The position numbers were made by a program, and so were the translations under genes. DNA of 64,000 bases, taken from assembly GCF_001951155.1 (NCBI RefSeq), contig NZ_CP016359.1:1326001-1390000 (forward strand), in the 5' to 3' direction. The DNA comes from Christiangramia flava JLT2011 (lineage in GTDB: Bacteria; Bacteroidota; Bacteroidia; Flavobacteriales; Flavobacteriaceae). Below are positions 43,981-52,223 of this stretch, piece by piece. The notes beneath the pieces were generated by a model. The model searched no databases, was not told where the DNA came from, and saw nothing but the letters and a program-made list of their open reading frames with translations. Each line of letters opens with the position of its first letter. The first letter of the stretch is position 1.

Positions 43981-44694
43981 TTACCGGAAACTGCCATTTT
44001 CAAAAGCCGTCCCGATCACCACCATATCTGCTCCGGCAGCATACGCACGCTGCAACTGGGCCGTGTTACGAATTCCGCCGCCCACGATTACCGGAATAGT
44101 CGTGGCAGTATGTACCTCCGCAATGATCTTTTCCGAAACCGGAAATTTCGCCCCGCTGCCTGCCTCCAGATAGATCAGTTTTTTTCCAGAATACTGCCCG
44201 GCAAGTGCCGTATTCACAATATCCTGCACCTGTTCCTGCCGGAGTGGGATCGTATTACTCACCCGTTGTACCGCGGTTTCATGACCTCCGTCGATCAAAA
44301 TATAGCCGGTGGGGATCACTTCCAGCTGGGTTTGCCGGATCTTTTCTACAGATCGCACCTGCTGCTCGATCAGATATTCCGGATTTCGCCCGGAAATCAG
44401 GCTTAAAAACAAAATCGCATCGGCATGGGCAGAGATCTGATTTTGATCTCCCGGAAACAGGATGATGGGAAGAGCTGTGAAATGCTTCAGCCATTTCACC
44501 ACCTCACAGGTACGGCCATTGGCCACGCTACTGCCTCCAACCAGCAAATGAGTGACATCAGAAGGTAATTTCCGAAGAAATGCTTCCGCAGTATGTTCTT
44601 CGAATTTATCGGGATCGATGAGTACTGCCAGCAGTTTTTGAGAGGAGCGCCGGGCTTCTTCGATCTCCTGAAGGTATGCCTGTGACTGGACCAA
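43981..44694 (-). CDS. Geranylgeranylglyceryl-phosphate synthase family
   Basis: 237 residues of the PcrB/GGGPS family, a TIM barrel that joins a prenyl diphosphate to glycerol-1-phosphate to form an ether bond. Conserved parts are AVLIDPDKFEEHTAEAF, VGGSSVANGRT, ILFPGDQNQIS, LEAGSGAKFPV, VGGGIRN and GADMVVIG. This enzyme makes archaeal-type ether lipids and also occurs in Bacteroidota. The start is a TTG, the only candidate, 2 bases after the upstream PPTase stop (44696), so they are one operon. Confidence 0.88.
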   Translation of the reverse strand: MVQSQAYLQEIEEARRSSQKLLAVLIDPDKFEEHTAEAFLRKLPSDVTHLLVGGSSVANGRTCEVVKWLKHFTALPIILFPGDQNQISAHADAILFLSLISGRNPEYLIEQQVRSVEKIRQTQLEVIPTGYILIDGGHETAVQRVSNTIPLRQEQVQDIVNTALAGQYSGKKLIYLEAGSGAKFPVSEKIIAEVHTATTIPVIVGGGIRNTAQLQRAYAAGADMVVIGTAFENGSFR

Positions 44695-44695
44695 A

Positions 44696-45340
44696 TCAGT
44701 TAAAATTTACCTTTAATGGTTGTGCGTAGACGCAGGTAAAATCTTCAAATTCCAGGAAGTTGATGTGGTACCAGCTTTCCTGACCTTTGAATGTAACTTT
44801 CGCGGTGGTTTCCGCATCGTCAAAATCAAAGTCGGTTACGTTGATATGCTGCAGAAATGCAAGCCCCGGCTGGGCGTACAACTTGTAAACCGATTCCTTG
44901 GCACCCCAGACAATGGTGAGTTTCCGGATGAGCGCTTCCTCATTTGCCAGCGTATGATATTCATCCAAAGGCGTGAACTTATTGGCAATTTTCATGATCT
45001 TGTCCCGTTGCTTTTCAATATCGATGCCCACGTCATGTTTACTGATGATAATCGCGGTAAAATTGAAGGAATGCGTGATCGAGATATAGTGCTCGTCTTT
45101 TAAATGCGGCTTGCCCAGCTCGTCGTAATAAAGATCGTGATCGTCATAGCCGGCTTCAGCCATCAAATGCCGAATACTCATAAACCCACGACGGTGAATT
45201 TCAGATTTCATGCCTTCTACCCTCTTGCGGCAGTGATCGGTAAGTTCGATACCTTTTGCCAGCCATTCATAAGGCTCTTCCACCTTCCAAATGAGGACTT
45301 TAGTATCTTGATCAACTGTTATTGTTTTGAAAAGAGGCAT
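44696..45340 (-). CDS. 4'-phosphopantetheinyl transferase, Sfp type
   Basis: 214 residues. It transfers phosphopantetheine from CoA to carrier-protein Ser. The signature VGIDIEKQRDKI and WGAKESVYKLY (Mg and base motifs) are present, preceded by GKPHLKDEHYISITHSFNFTAIII. It lies just upstream of the GGGP synthase in the same operon. A role with acyl carrier proteins or a secondary-metabolite carrier is possible; the size suits Sfp rather than AcpS. Confidence 0.92.
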   Translation of the reverse strand: MPLFKTITVDQDTKVLIWKVEEPYEWLAKGIELTDHCRKRVEGMKSEIHRRGFMSIRHLMAEAGYDDHDLYYDELGKPHLKDEHYISITHSFNFTAIIISKHDVGIDIEKQRDKIMKIANKFTPLDEYHTLANEEALIRKLTIVWGAKESVYKLYAQPGLAFLQHINVTDFDFDDAETTAKVTFKGQESWYHINFLEFEDFTCVYAQPLKVNFN

Positions 45341-45360
45341 AGATTTTCTGGGAGTTTACG

Positions 45361-45368
45361 TATTTTTG
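45361..45368 (+). promoter_or_regulatory. Predicted -7 element of ahcY
   Basis: TATTTTTG matches TAnnTTTG, 36 bases upstream of the ahcY ATG. No well-spaced TTG is visible, so confidence is moderate. Confidence 0.45.
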
Positions 45369-45403
45369 CAGCTGATTAAACGCTAATATTCAAATATAAC
45401 AAT

Positions 45404-46720
45404 ATGTCAACGAAAACAGTGCCTTATACAGAGTACAAAGTTAAAGATATTTCCCTGGCAGAATGGGGACGCAGAGAGATCGAACTTGCCGAAGCCGAAA
45501 TGCCTGGACTTATGGCACTTCGTGAAGAATACGGAAAACAAAAACCACTGAAAGGAGCAAGAATTGCCGGTTGTTTGCACATGACCATCCAGACTGCGGT
45601 TCTTATTGAAACACTGGTAGAACTGGGAGCCGAAGTGACCTGGAGTTCCTGTAACATTTTTTCAACCCAGGATCATGCCGCCGCTGCGATTGCCGCTGCC
45701 GGAATCCCGGTTTATGCGTGGAAAGGAATGACGGAAGAGGAATTTGACTGGTGCATCGAGCAAACCCTGTTTTTCGGGGAAGAGCGCAAGCCATTGAATA
45801 TGATTCTTGATGATGGTGGAGATTTGACCAATATGGTGCTGGATCAATACCCGGAACTGGCCAAAGACGTTCGCGGACTTTCTGAAGAGACCACGACCGG
45901 AGTTCACCGCCTTTACGAAAGAATGAAAAAAGGAACCTTGCCAATGCCGGCGATCAACGTAAATGATTCGGTAACCAAATCGAAATTTGACAATAAATAT
46001 GGTTGTCGCGAGAGTGCGGTAGATGCGATTCGTCGTGCTACTGACGTCATGCTTGCTGGAAAACGCGTAGTCGTTTGCGGATATGGTGATGTTGGAAAAG
46101 GAACTGCCGCTTCCTTCCGTGGAGCCGGTTCTATTGTAACCGTTACTGAAATTGACCCGATCTGTGCTTTACAGGCAGCGATGGACGGTTTCGAAGTGAA
46201 ACACCTGGAAACCGTGCTTCCGAAGGCTGATATCGTAATCACCACTACCGGAAATAAAGACATCGTTCGCGGAGAGCATTTTGAGGCGATGAAAGACAAG
46301 ACCATTGTTTGTAATATTGGCCATTTTGACAATGAGATCGATGTCGCCTGGTTGAAAAAGAACCACGGAAATACTCGCGTGGAGATCAAACCACAGGTAG
46401 ACAAATACACCATCAACGGAAAAGACATCATTCTTCTGGCGGAAGGTAGACTGGTAAATCTTGGTTGTGCAACCGGTCACCCAAGTTTTGTAATGAGTAA
46501 TTCCTTTACGAACCAGACGTTGGCCCAGATGGAACTTTGGAACCATTCTGATAAATATGAGAATGAGGTTTATATGCTTCCGAAGCATTTAGATGAAAAA
46601 GTGGCCAAACTTCACCTGGAAAGAATCGGGGTGGAGCTTACCGAGCTAAAACCAGACCAGGCCGAATATATTGGTGTGGAAGTAAAAGGTCCTTTCAAAC
46701 CGGAATATTACAGATACTAA
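45404..46720 (+). CDS. ahcY: Adenosylhomocysteinase
   Basis: 438 residues, the standard length. It hydrolyses S-adenosylhomocysteine to adenosine and homocysteine, completing the methyl cycle. The signatures [59 protein letters not shown] and the NAD-binding [18 protein letters not shown] are intact, with the C-terminal NAD-contact KPEYYRY ending. Monocistronic, with a terminator directly downstream. Confidence 0.97.
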   Translation: MSTKTVPYTEYKVKDISLAEWGRREIELAEAEMPGLMALREEYGKQKPLKGARIAGCLHMTIQTAVLIETLVELGAEVTWSSCNIFSTQDHAAAAIAAAGIPVYAWKGMTEEEFDWCIEQTLFFGEERKPLNMILDDGGDLTNMVLDQYPELAKDVRGLSEETTTGVHRLYERMKKGTLPMPAINVNDSVTKSKFDNKYGCRESAVDAIRRATDVMLAGKRVVVCGYGDVGKGTAASFRGAGSIVTVTEIDPICALQAAMDGFEVKHLETVLPKADIVITTTGNKDIVRGEHFEAMKDKTIVCNIGHFDNEIDVAWLKKNHGNTRVEIKPQVDKYTINGKDIILLAEGRLVNLGCATGHPSFVMSNSFTNQTLAQMELWNHSDKYENEVYMLPKHLDEKVAKLHLERIGVELTELKPDQAEYIGVEVKGPFKPEYYRY

Positions 46721-46752
46721 GAAGATTATAGATCTGAGACATTAGATATTAG

Positions 46753-46784
46753 AAAAGCCCTGCCAATGGAGGGGCTTTTTTTAT
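46753..46784 (+). terminator. Terminator after ahcY
   Basis: AAAAGCCC (46753-46760) pairs with GGGGCTTTT at 46771-46779, followed by a T-run. The next gene, leftward, ends at its right flank, so it may be used in both directions. Confidence 0.75.
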
Positions 46785-47264
46785 TTATTTTACTACCCGT
46801 TCAAAATACAGGTAAGGCCCGTCGCATGGCGCCCATCCATTATTGATCAATGACTTCCCATTATACCTGAAATATTCTGTTTTTGCCCTGCTGCTGCAAC
46901 TGGAAATAATGGCGTAATTGTCCTCGATGCTTTCTGGTAAATCATCAAAGCTAAGTTTTAGGCCTTTTTCCTCAGTAAGAGAAAAGGAGCCACTCACTGT
47001 GATTTCCTCCCCATTGATTTTCTTTTTCTTGGTAAAAGAATGGTCATTTTCGAAAACATAAATTTCCATTTGATCATCTTCAGGAGACTGAATTGACGCA
47101 TTGGGAATCATGGAACCTTCTACTCCAACAAGCTTCCATTCCTGAGGAAAAGACCCCAAAGTAAAATCGACCGCATTAATTTCTTGTTCCTCCTGATCAT
47201 TTGACGAACACGAAATAAAGAGAAATCCCACCAATCCTACAATCGCTGTAAAATACTTATTCAT
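46785..47264 (-). CDS. Lipocalin-like lipoprotein
   Basis: 159 residues from the Met of MNKYFTAIVGLVGFLFISC; the longer frame is an artefact. A lipobox (FLFISC) gives a lipidated protein. The mature part reads like a small lipocalin or META-type barrel: EWKLVGVEGSM...IYVFENDHSFTKKKKINGEE...GSFSLTEEKGLKLSFDD, with two Cys pairs possible. No ligand can be inferred. It converges with ahcY. Confidence 0.65.
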   Translation of the reverse strand: MNKYFTAIVGLVGFLFISCSSNDQEEQEINAVDFTLGSFPQEWKLVGVEGSMIPNASIQSPEDDQMEIYVFENDHSFTKKKKINGEEITVSGSFSLTEEKGLKLSFDDLPESIEDNYAIISSCSSRAKTEYFRYNGKSLINNGWAPCDGPYLYFERVVK

Positions 47265-47402
47265 AATGCCTTCATTTTTAATAAGATGCTCGAAAGGAAA
47301 AAAGGTTGCGTCAGCACACCCCAATTCCAAAACGCTATTTTGCAAGTGCTCATAGTACAGGTCATTTCGTATTTCCTTATCTTTTCAAGATAAAACTACA
47401 AT

Positions 47403-49196
47403 ATGAGTAAAAAGATCTTTTTGGCTGTTTGTTTGGTGGCCCTTTTCACTGCTTGCAAGAACGATGAAAAAAGGCCGCAAACTGATGCAAACGAAGAAAC
47501 AGCAGAATTGCTTAACGGCATTCTCCACAATTATTACGAAGATGGCTTGAAACTGAACCCGGTTTCAGCCACCACAGCCGGGGACATGCGGTATAACGAC
47601 CAGTTCCCAAACACGCTGACCGATTCTTACCGCGATTCGCTCCGTGCCTATTACACGCGTTACAAAGACCAGGTACGTAAAATTGATGATGCCGATCTAA
47701 CTGAAACGCAGAAAATGAGCAAGAATATCCTGCTCTGGGAATGCGATATGAACCTCGAAACACTTCAGTTTCAAAAAGACAAGTATATGCCTATTGACCA
47801 GATGTGGTCTGTGAATTTGTTCATGGGCCAAATGGCCAGCGGTTCCGGAGCCCAGCCCTTTAAGACCGTTCAGGATTATGAAAACTGGCTCCATCGCGTA
47901 GACAGTTACCTGGATTGGCTGAACTCTGCGGAAGAAAATATGCGCGAGGGAATGAAAAAAGGCTATGTGCTTCCGGCTTCTCTGATCCGTAAAGTCATTC
48001 CGCAAATGGAAGCCATGACCAATGGCGACGTGGAAAACCACCTGTTCTATGGGCCAGTGAACAATTTTCCTGAAAGTTTTTCCGAAGAAGAAAAAAGTGA
48101 GCTAAAGGAAAAATATGAAAAAATGATCACCGAAAAAGTGATCCCGGCTTACGAAAAGATGCATACATTTTTACAGGAAGAATACCTGCCAGAAGGAAGA
48201 GAAAGCAGTGGGATTGCCGATATTCCGGAGGGAAAAGAATACTACCAGCACCAGATCAGGCTCTACACCACTACCGAAATGACTGCTGACCAGATCCACC
48301 AACTTGGCCTGGATGAAGTCGCGCGCATTTCTTCGGAAATGGAAAAAGTGAAAAAGGAAGTCGGTTTTGAAGGAGAACTGCAGGATTTCTTCGATTATGT
48401 TCGAAATAATAAGGAATTAATGCCTTATGCCACGGCCGACGAAGTGATCGAACATTTCCAGGCTATTTACGACACTGTAAAACCGCATCTGGATTCACTT
48501 TTCAATGTAGCTCCAAAAACCGCATTTGAGATCAGGAGAACGGAGGCTTTCCGGGAAAATTCGGCCAGTGCCGAGTACAATCCCGGTTCCATTGATGGTA
48601 CGAGGCCGGGAATTTTCTATGTTCCGGTACCAGATGCCAAATCTTATAACATTTACAGCGATGAATCCCTTTTTTTGCACGAAGCCATTCCCGGGCATCA
48701 TTACCAGATCTCTCTAACGCAGGAGAACGACAAATTGCCAGATTTCCGAAAAACGCTTTGGTATAGTGGCTACGGAGAAGGCTGGGCGCTGTACTCCGAA
48801 TCACTTGGAAAAACGCTGGGGCTTTATACAGATCCCTACCAGTACTTCGGAATGCTGAGTGCCGAAATGCACCGTGCCATTCGGTTGGTGGTCGATACCG
48901 GTTTGCACAGCAAAGGCTGGACACGCGAAGAAGCTATTCAGTATTCTTTGGAAAACGAAGCAGAATCTGAAGCCAGCGTCACCGCAGAAATTGAAAGATA
49001 TATGGCCAATCCCGGCCAGGCACTTTCCTATAAGATAGGACAGTTGAAGATCATGGAATTGCGGGAAAAAGCCAGGCAGGAACTGGGTGAACAATTCGAT
49101 ATTCGGGAATATCACACACAGGTTCTGGAAACCGGGTGTATCCCGCTGGAACTGCTTGAGCAAAAAATCGATCGTTGGATTGGCTCTATGAAGTAA
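47403..49196 (+). CDS. DUF885 family lipoprotein, peptidase-like
   Basis: 597 residues with a lipoprotein signal (MSKKIFLAVCLVALFTAC). The body is helical, DUF885. The metal motif HEAIPGHHYQIS, an HExxPGHH variant, is followed downstream by GYGEGWALYSESLG, matching the catalytic residues of the family; it may hydrolyse peptides. The role is unknown. A terminator lies directly downstream and it appears monocistronic. Confidence 0.88.
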   Translation: MSKKIFLAVCLVALFTACKNDEKRPQTDANEETAELLNGILHNYYEDGLKLNPVSATTAGDMRYNDQFPNTLTDSYRDSLRAYYTRYKDQVRKIDDADLTETQKMSKNILLWECDMNLETLQFQKDKYMPIDQMWSVNLFMGQMASGSGAQPFKTVQDYENWLHRVDSYLDWLNSAEENMREGMKKGYVLPASLIRKVIPQMEAMTNGDVENHLFYGPVNNFPESFSEEEKSELKEKYEKMITEKVIPAYEKMHTFLQEEYLPEGRESSGIADIPEGKEYYQHQIRLYTTTEMTADQIHQLGLDEVARISSEMEKVKKEVGFEGELQDFFDYVRNNKELMPYATADEVIEHFQAIYDTVKPHLDSLFNVAPKTAFEIRRTEAFRENSASAEYNPGSIDGTRPGIFYVPVPDAKSYNIYSDESLFLHEAIPGHHYQISLTQENDKLPDFRKTLWYSGYGEGWALYSESLGKTLGLYTDPYQYFGMLSAEMHRAIRLVVDTGLHSKGWTREEAIQYSLENEAESEASVTAEIERYMANPGQALSYKIGQLKIMELREKARQELGEQFDIREYHTQVLETGCIPLELLEQKIDRWIGSMK

Positions 49197-49213
49197 GCAA
49201 TGAAAATAATTGA

Positions 49214-49242
49214 AAAAGCCCTGCAATTTGCGGGGCTTTTTA
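49214..49242 (+). terminator. Terminator after the DUF885 gene
   Basis: AAAAGCCC (49214-49221) pairs with GGGCTTTT (49233-49240), with an inner GC/GC pair and following T bases. It may also end the convergent Dabb gene. Confidence 0.75.
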
Positions 49243-49244
49243 TG

Positions 49245-49658
49245 TTATTCTTCTTCGGAAGTTGCCGGCAGGGAATCGTACACCACTACTTTTTCCCACA
49301 AATGTTCCGATTCTTCAATAAACTTCAGGTGAGCAGGTTCTTTCTGGTACAGATCCTGGATTTCAGCTGAAGGAAACGTTAGGATTAAAGAAAACGTGAA
49401 ACTGCCATCTACTACTTCTCTCGGTGTTCCCGCAGGTTTTCCGATGAATTTGGTTTTAGCATACTCACTGTTTTCGAGAAATTTTTCCAATGAAACCAGG
49501 AAATCCTTACGATCCTGCACACTATCCGGGTTTTTCAACCAGAAATATACTACGTGGGTAAAATGCTGATCAAATTCCGCTGGCTGTTCCTGCGCTTGTA
49601 AAGAATTCACCGAAAAACACAAGAATAGAAAAATAGATATTTTGAAGATCGTTCTCAT
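49245..49658 (-). CDS. Exported Dabb-family (stress-responsive barrel) protein
   Basis: 137 residues from the Met of MRTIFKISIFLFLCF; it has a signal peptide ending at LQAQ. The mature domain is a stress-response alpha/beta-barrel (Dabb): FTHVVYFWLKNPDSVQDRKDFLVSLEKF...FTFSLILTFPSAEIQDLYQKEPAHLKFIEE. Dabb folds act as dimeric ferredoxin-like barrels, with some enzymatic members; none is implied here. Confidence 0.8.
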   Translation of the reverse strand: MRTIFKISIFLFLCFSVNSLQAQEQPAEFDQHFTHVVYFWLKNPDSVQDRKDFLVSLEKFLENSEYAKTKFIGKPAGTPREVVDGSFTFSLILTFPSAEIQDLYQKEPAHLKFIEESEHLWEKVVVYDSLPATSEEE

Positions 49659-49795
49659 GAAGCAGTTTTTAAGTTCGTGTTTCAATTTAGCATTTCCCCC
49701 CGTAATCCCATATTCTTACGTTAAATATTCATCAACTGAAATACATCAGTCTCTAATAATCAGTAAATTAGATAGTAATTTTAAAAAACCAACCT

Positions 49796-50305
49796 ATGAA
49801 TTTCTTTAAAATGATTCCGCTAGTTGCCCTGACCTTTTTTATTTCCTGTAATGAAGCTCACGAGGAGGCTGATGATGTAGACGACATGAAAGCTGAAGAA
49901 GCAAACATGCAAAAGCCGGAAGATGCCAGTAAAGACTGGATCGCCGCCTGGAATAACAATGATCCCGCTTCGCTGGACAGTCTTACCGGCCCGGGCGCTA
50001 GCCTCTATATGCAGGGAAAGCAGGTAGATTCAGACAGTATTAGTTCGTGGTACCAGGTGGCAGCGCCACAAATGGAAAACCTGGAAACCCAATCTACTGC
50101 GAGTTATTCCGGAAAGGATGTGGCGTATGAAGCAGGTTCCTACCAGCACCAGTTAAAAGGTGACAGCCTGGATATGACTTACCGTGGCGCTTATACGATC
50201 ATCTGGAAAAGACAGGGAGATAACTGGAAGATCGACGTGATGAACATCGCTGATGATATGAGTTCGGATAGTACCCGAATCCCTGAAAACGCTGATTATA
50301 ATTAA
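49796..50305 (+). CDS. SnoaL/DUF4440-like lipoprotein
   Basis: 169 residues with lipobox VALTFFISC. After an acidic spacer (EEADDVDDMKAEEA) the domain looks like the NTF2/SnoaL fold: DWIAAWNNNDPASLDSLTGPGASLYMQGKQVDSDSISSWYQ...GAYTIIWKRQGDNWKIDVMNI. It could bind a small ligand; no catalysis can be read. A terminator follows. Confidence 0.72.
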   Translation: MNFFKMIPLVALTFFISCNEAHEEADDVDDMKAEEANMQKPEDASKDWIAAWNNNDPASLDSLTGPGASLYMQGKQVDSDSISSWYQVAAPQMENLETQSTASYSGKDVAYEAGSYQHQLKGDSLDMTYRGAYTIIWKRQGDNWKIDVMNIADDMSSDSTRIPENADYN

Positions 50306-50348
50306 TAAGTAGCGTTTTAACTGACTTATAATTACTTAAAACATGGAA

Positions 50349-50382
50349 AAAGGTCTTTCTCCGGAAAGGCCTTTATTTTTTT
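50349..50382 (+). terminator. Terminator after the SnoaL-like gene
   Basis: AAAGGTCTTTC (50349-50359) pairs with GAAAGGCCTTT (50364-50374) with one G-T pair, then a T-rich tail at 50376-50382. Confidence 0.8.
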
Positions 50383-50403
50383 CAGAAGTTTAAAAAAGTA
50401 ATT

Positions 50404-50634
50404 CTAATTCAGGCTGTATTGGAATTTTCGCATCATCTTATACATGCATTGAAAAATTTGCTTTTTCGGTTGCTTCTGGGCGCCCTTTTCAAATTTAAAT
50501 TTGATGAATCGGCTTTCAGGATGTGCGAGCGAAAGATGGTAGTTGGAACCATCGAGTATGAACCGCGTCTTTTCAGAAAAAATAAAATCAGACACGTATT
50601 TTTTGATAAGTTTTCGTTTACCAGAATTCCCCAT
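50404..50634 (-). CDS. Small hypothetical basic protein
   Basis: 76 residues, basic, no transmembrane segment (MGNSGKRKLIKKYVSDFIF...SRFIKFKFEKGAQKQPKKQIFQ). It is divergent from dinB, sharing about 170 bases of upstream DNA with it. I see no HTH or peptidase motif, so it is not evidently the cassette's repressor. An overlapping plus-strand frame of equal length exists and is less protein-like. Real-gene status is uncertain. Confidence 0.4.
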   Translation of the reverse strand: MGNSGKRKLIKKYVSDFIFSEKTRFILDGSNYHLSLAHPESRFIKFKFEKGAQKQPKKQIFQCMYKMMRKFQYSLN

Positions 50635-50767
50635 ATTGCTGATCTTTAAATGTTAACCGTATTAATTTACGAAAAATTCAATTCATTTCATTTTCTACAT
50701 CGAATTTCAGAATCTATTTCCCTTCAATTTTAACTTTTTCATCTTAGCCAGTTGAAAGAATATTTTT

Positions 50768-50804
50768 TAATTTTGGAATATTTCCATTTAATAGGAATAT
50801 TTCC
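50768..50804 (+). promoter_or_regulatory. dinB promoter with two identical palindromic operators
   Basis: TAATTTTG (50768-50775) is a good -7 element. GGAATATTTCC, a dyad with GGAA/TTCC arms, occurs at 50775-50785 and again at 50794-50804, 19 bases apart and ending two bases before the dinB ATG. The first copy overlaps the -7 element and likely start point. The arrangement suits repression of the translesion cassette by an SOS-like or LexA-like factor; the factor is not identified. Confidence 0.6.
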
Positions 50805-50806
50805 TT

Positions 50807-52027
50807 ATGAAATTAGTAAAATCGATCATACACCTGGATCTAGACACATTTTTTGTCTCTGCGGAAAGGCGGTACGATTCCCGTTTGAACGATAAACCGG
50901 TGATCGTGGGTGGTCTTGGTGACCGGGGCGTGGTAGCCGCCTGCAGCTATGAAACCAGGCCTTACGGCGTGCATTCCGGTATGTCGATGAAAGTCGCCCG
51001 GCAGCTTTGTCCTCAGGCGATTGTGATCAAAGGGAATGCTTCCACCTACACCAAACTCTCCCATGAGGTGACCGAGATCATACAGGATCGCGTTCCTTCT
51101 TTTGAAAAAGCAAGTGTGGATGAATTTTATGCAGATCTTACGGGCATGGATCGCTTTTTCGGCATCCAGTCCTTTGCGAAAGATTTGCAGAGCACCATCA
51201 AAAAAGAGACCGGGCTTCCTATCTCCTTTGGCCTCTCACAAAACAAAATCGTATCAAAAATAGCTACGGGCGAAGGCAAGCCATATGCCCAAAAGATCAT
51301 TGAAGCCGGCACGGAAAAAGGCTTTTTAGCACCACTCACCGTCAATAAAATCCCAATGATTGGAAGCAAAACCTTTCAGAAACTGCTGAATCTTGGCGTT
51401 CGAAAAGTAGAGACCATTCAGAAAATGCCGGTCGAAGTACTGGAAAGTGTTTTGGGTAAGAACGGGAGAACCATCTGGAAACGGGCGCACGGGATCGACA
51501 ATCCGCCCATCGTTCCTTTTCATGAACGAAAATCGATCTCTACGGAGCGTACGTTCAATCGGGACACCATCGATATGGTTCGCTTGCATGCCACGCTCGT
51601 AGCGATGGCCGAAAGCCTGGCGTACCAGCTCAGGCGTGGAAACAAACTCACCTCCATTGTAAGCGTGAAGATCAGATATTCTGATTTCCAGACGCAGAGT
51701 AAACAGGCCAGAATACCCTATACCAGCGCCGATCATATCCTCATCCCAAAGGTGGAAGAACTCTTCAGGCAACTGTATTCGCGCCGGATGCTCATCAGGC
51801 TTATTGGGGTACGCTTCAGCGGGCTCGTGGGAGGGCATTACCAGATCAGTCTTTTTGATGATTCTGAAGAAATGCTGAATCTCTACAACTCTCTGGATAA
51901 GATCCGGAACCGGTTTGGAGAAGGCAGTGTAAAACGAGCCGTCACAATGGATGTGAAAACCATCGGAAGGATGGGAAATCCTTTCAACGGCCAGCCACCC
52001 ATTGTGTTGGCGCATAGAAAACAGTGA
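50807..52027 (+). CDS. dinB: Y-family DNA polymerase (Pol IV type)
   Basis: 406 residues with the DinB architecture. The palm carries catalytic D11 and D13 (HLDLDTFFVSAE) and D105/E106 (SVDEFYADLTG), the thumb has helix-hairpin-helix IPMIGSKTFQKLLNLG, and the little finger follows. A C-terminal clamp-binding motif QISLF lies at 346-350. It synthesises past DNA lesions with low fidelity. It is the first gene of a cassette with dnaE2 and the aspartic protease, as in mutagenesis cassettes of other bacteria, and its promoter has palindromic operators. A heptamer repeat begins inside its stop codon. Confidence 0.95.
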   Translation: MKLVKSIIHLDLDTFFVSAERRYDSRLNDKPVIVGGLGDRGVVAACSYETRPYGVHSGMSMKVARQLCPQAIVIKGNASTYTKLSHEVTEIIQDRVPSFEKASVDEFYADLTGMDRFFGIQSFAKDLQSTIKKETGLPISFGLSQNKIVSKIATGEGKPYAQKIIEAGTEKGFLAPLTVNKIPMIGSKTFQKLLNLGVRKVETIQKMPVEVLESVLGKNGRTIWKRAHGIDNPPIVPFHERKSISTERTFNRDTIDMVRLHATLVAMAESLAYQLRRGNKLTSIVSVKIRYSDFQTQSKQARIPYTSADHILIPKVEELFRQLYSRRMLIRLIGVRFSGLVGGHYQISLFDDSEEMLNLYNSLDKIRNRFGEGSVKRAVTMDVKTIGRMGNPFNGQPPIVLAHRKQ

Positions 52028-52067
52028 GAATGGAGAATGGAGAATGGAGAATGGAGAATGGAGAATT
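52026..52067. repeat. Heptanucleotide tandem repeat between dinB and dnaE2
   Basis: GAGAATG repeats five times, then a sixth copy is GAGAATT; it starts in the dinB stop codon. About 156 bases follow before dnaE2. Such repeats vary in length between strains through slippage. It is non-coding, so it could alter spacing or the transcript between the genes. Confidence 0.85.
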
Positions 52068-52223
52068 AAAATTATTGGTGACGGTCATTTAAAAAAGAAA
52101 AAGTGACATTTTTTTAAGCGGATTTTTAACCAGATTATTCTGCTTCAGCTATAAGCGAATTTCTAATTTTCGCCAGCCTACAGCCGGGAATTAGCAGGTT
52201 CAGCCTTTGGAAACTCACAAAAA

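Noticed and set aside
50419..50649. Plus-strand frame opposite the small basic protein
   Set aside because: The minus-strand frame is the more protein-like of the two; only one can be real.
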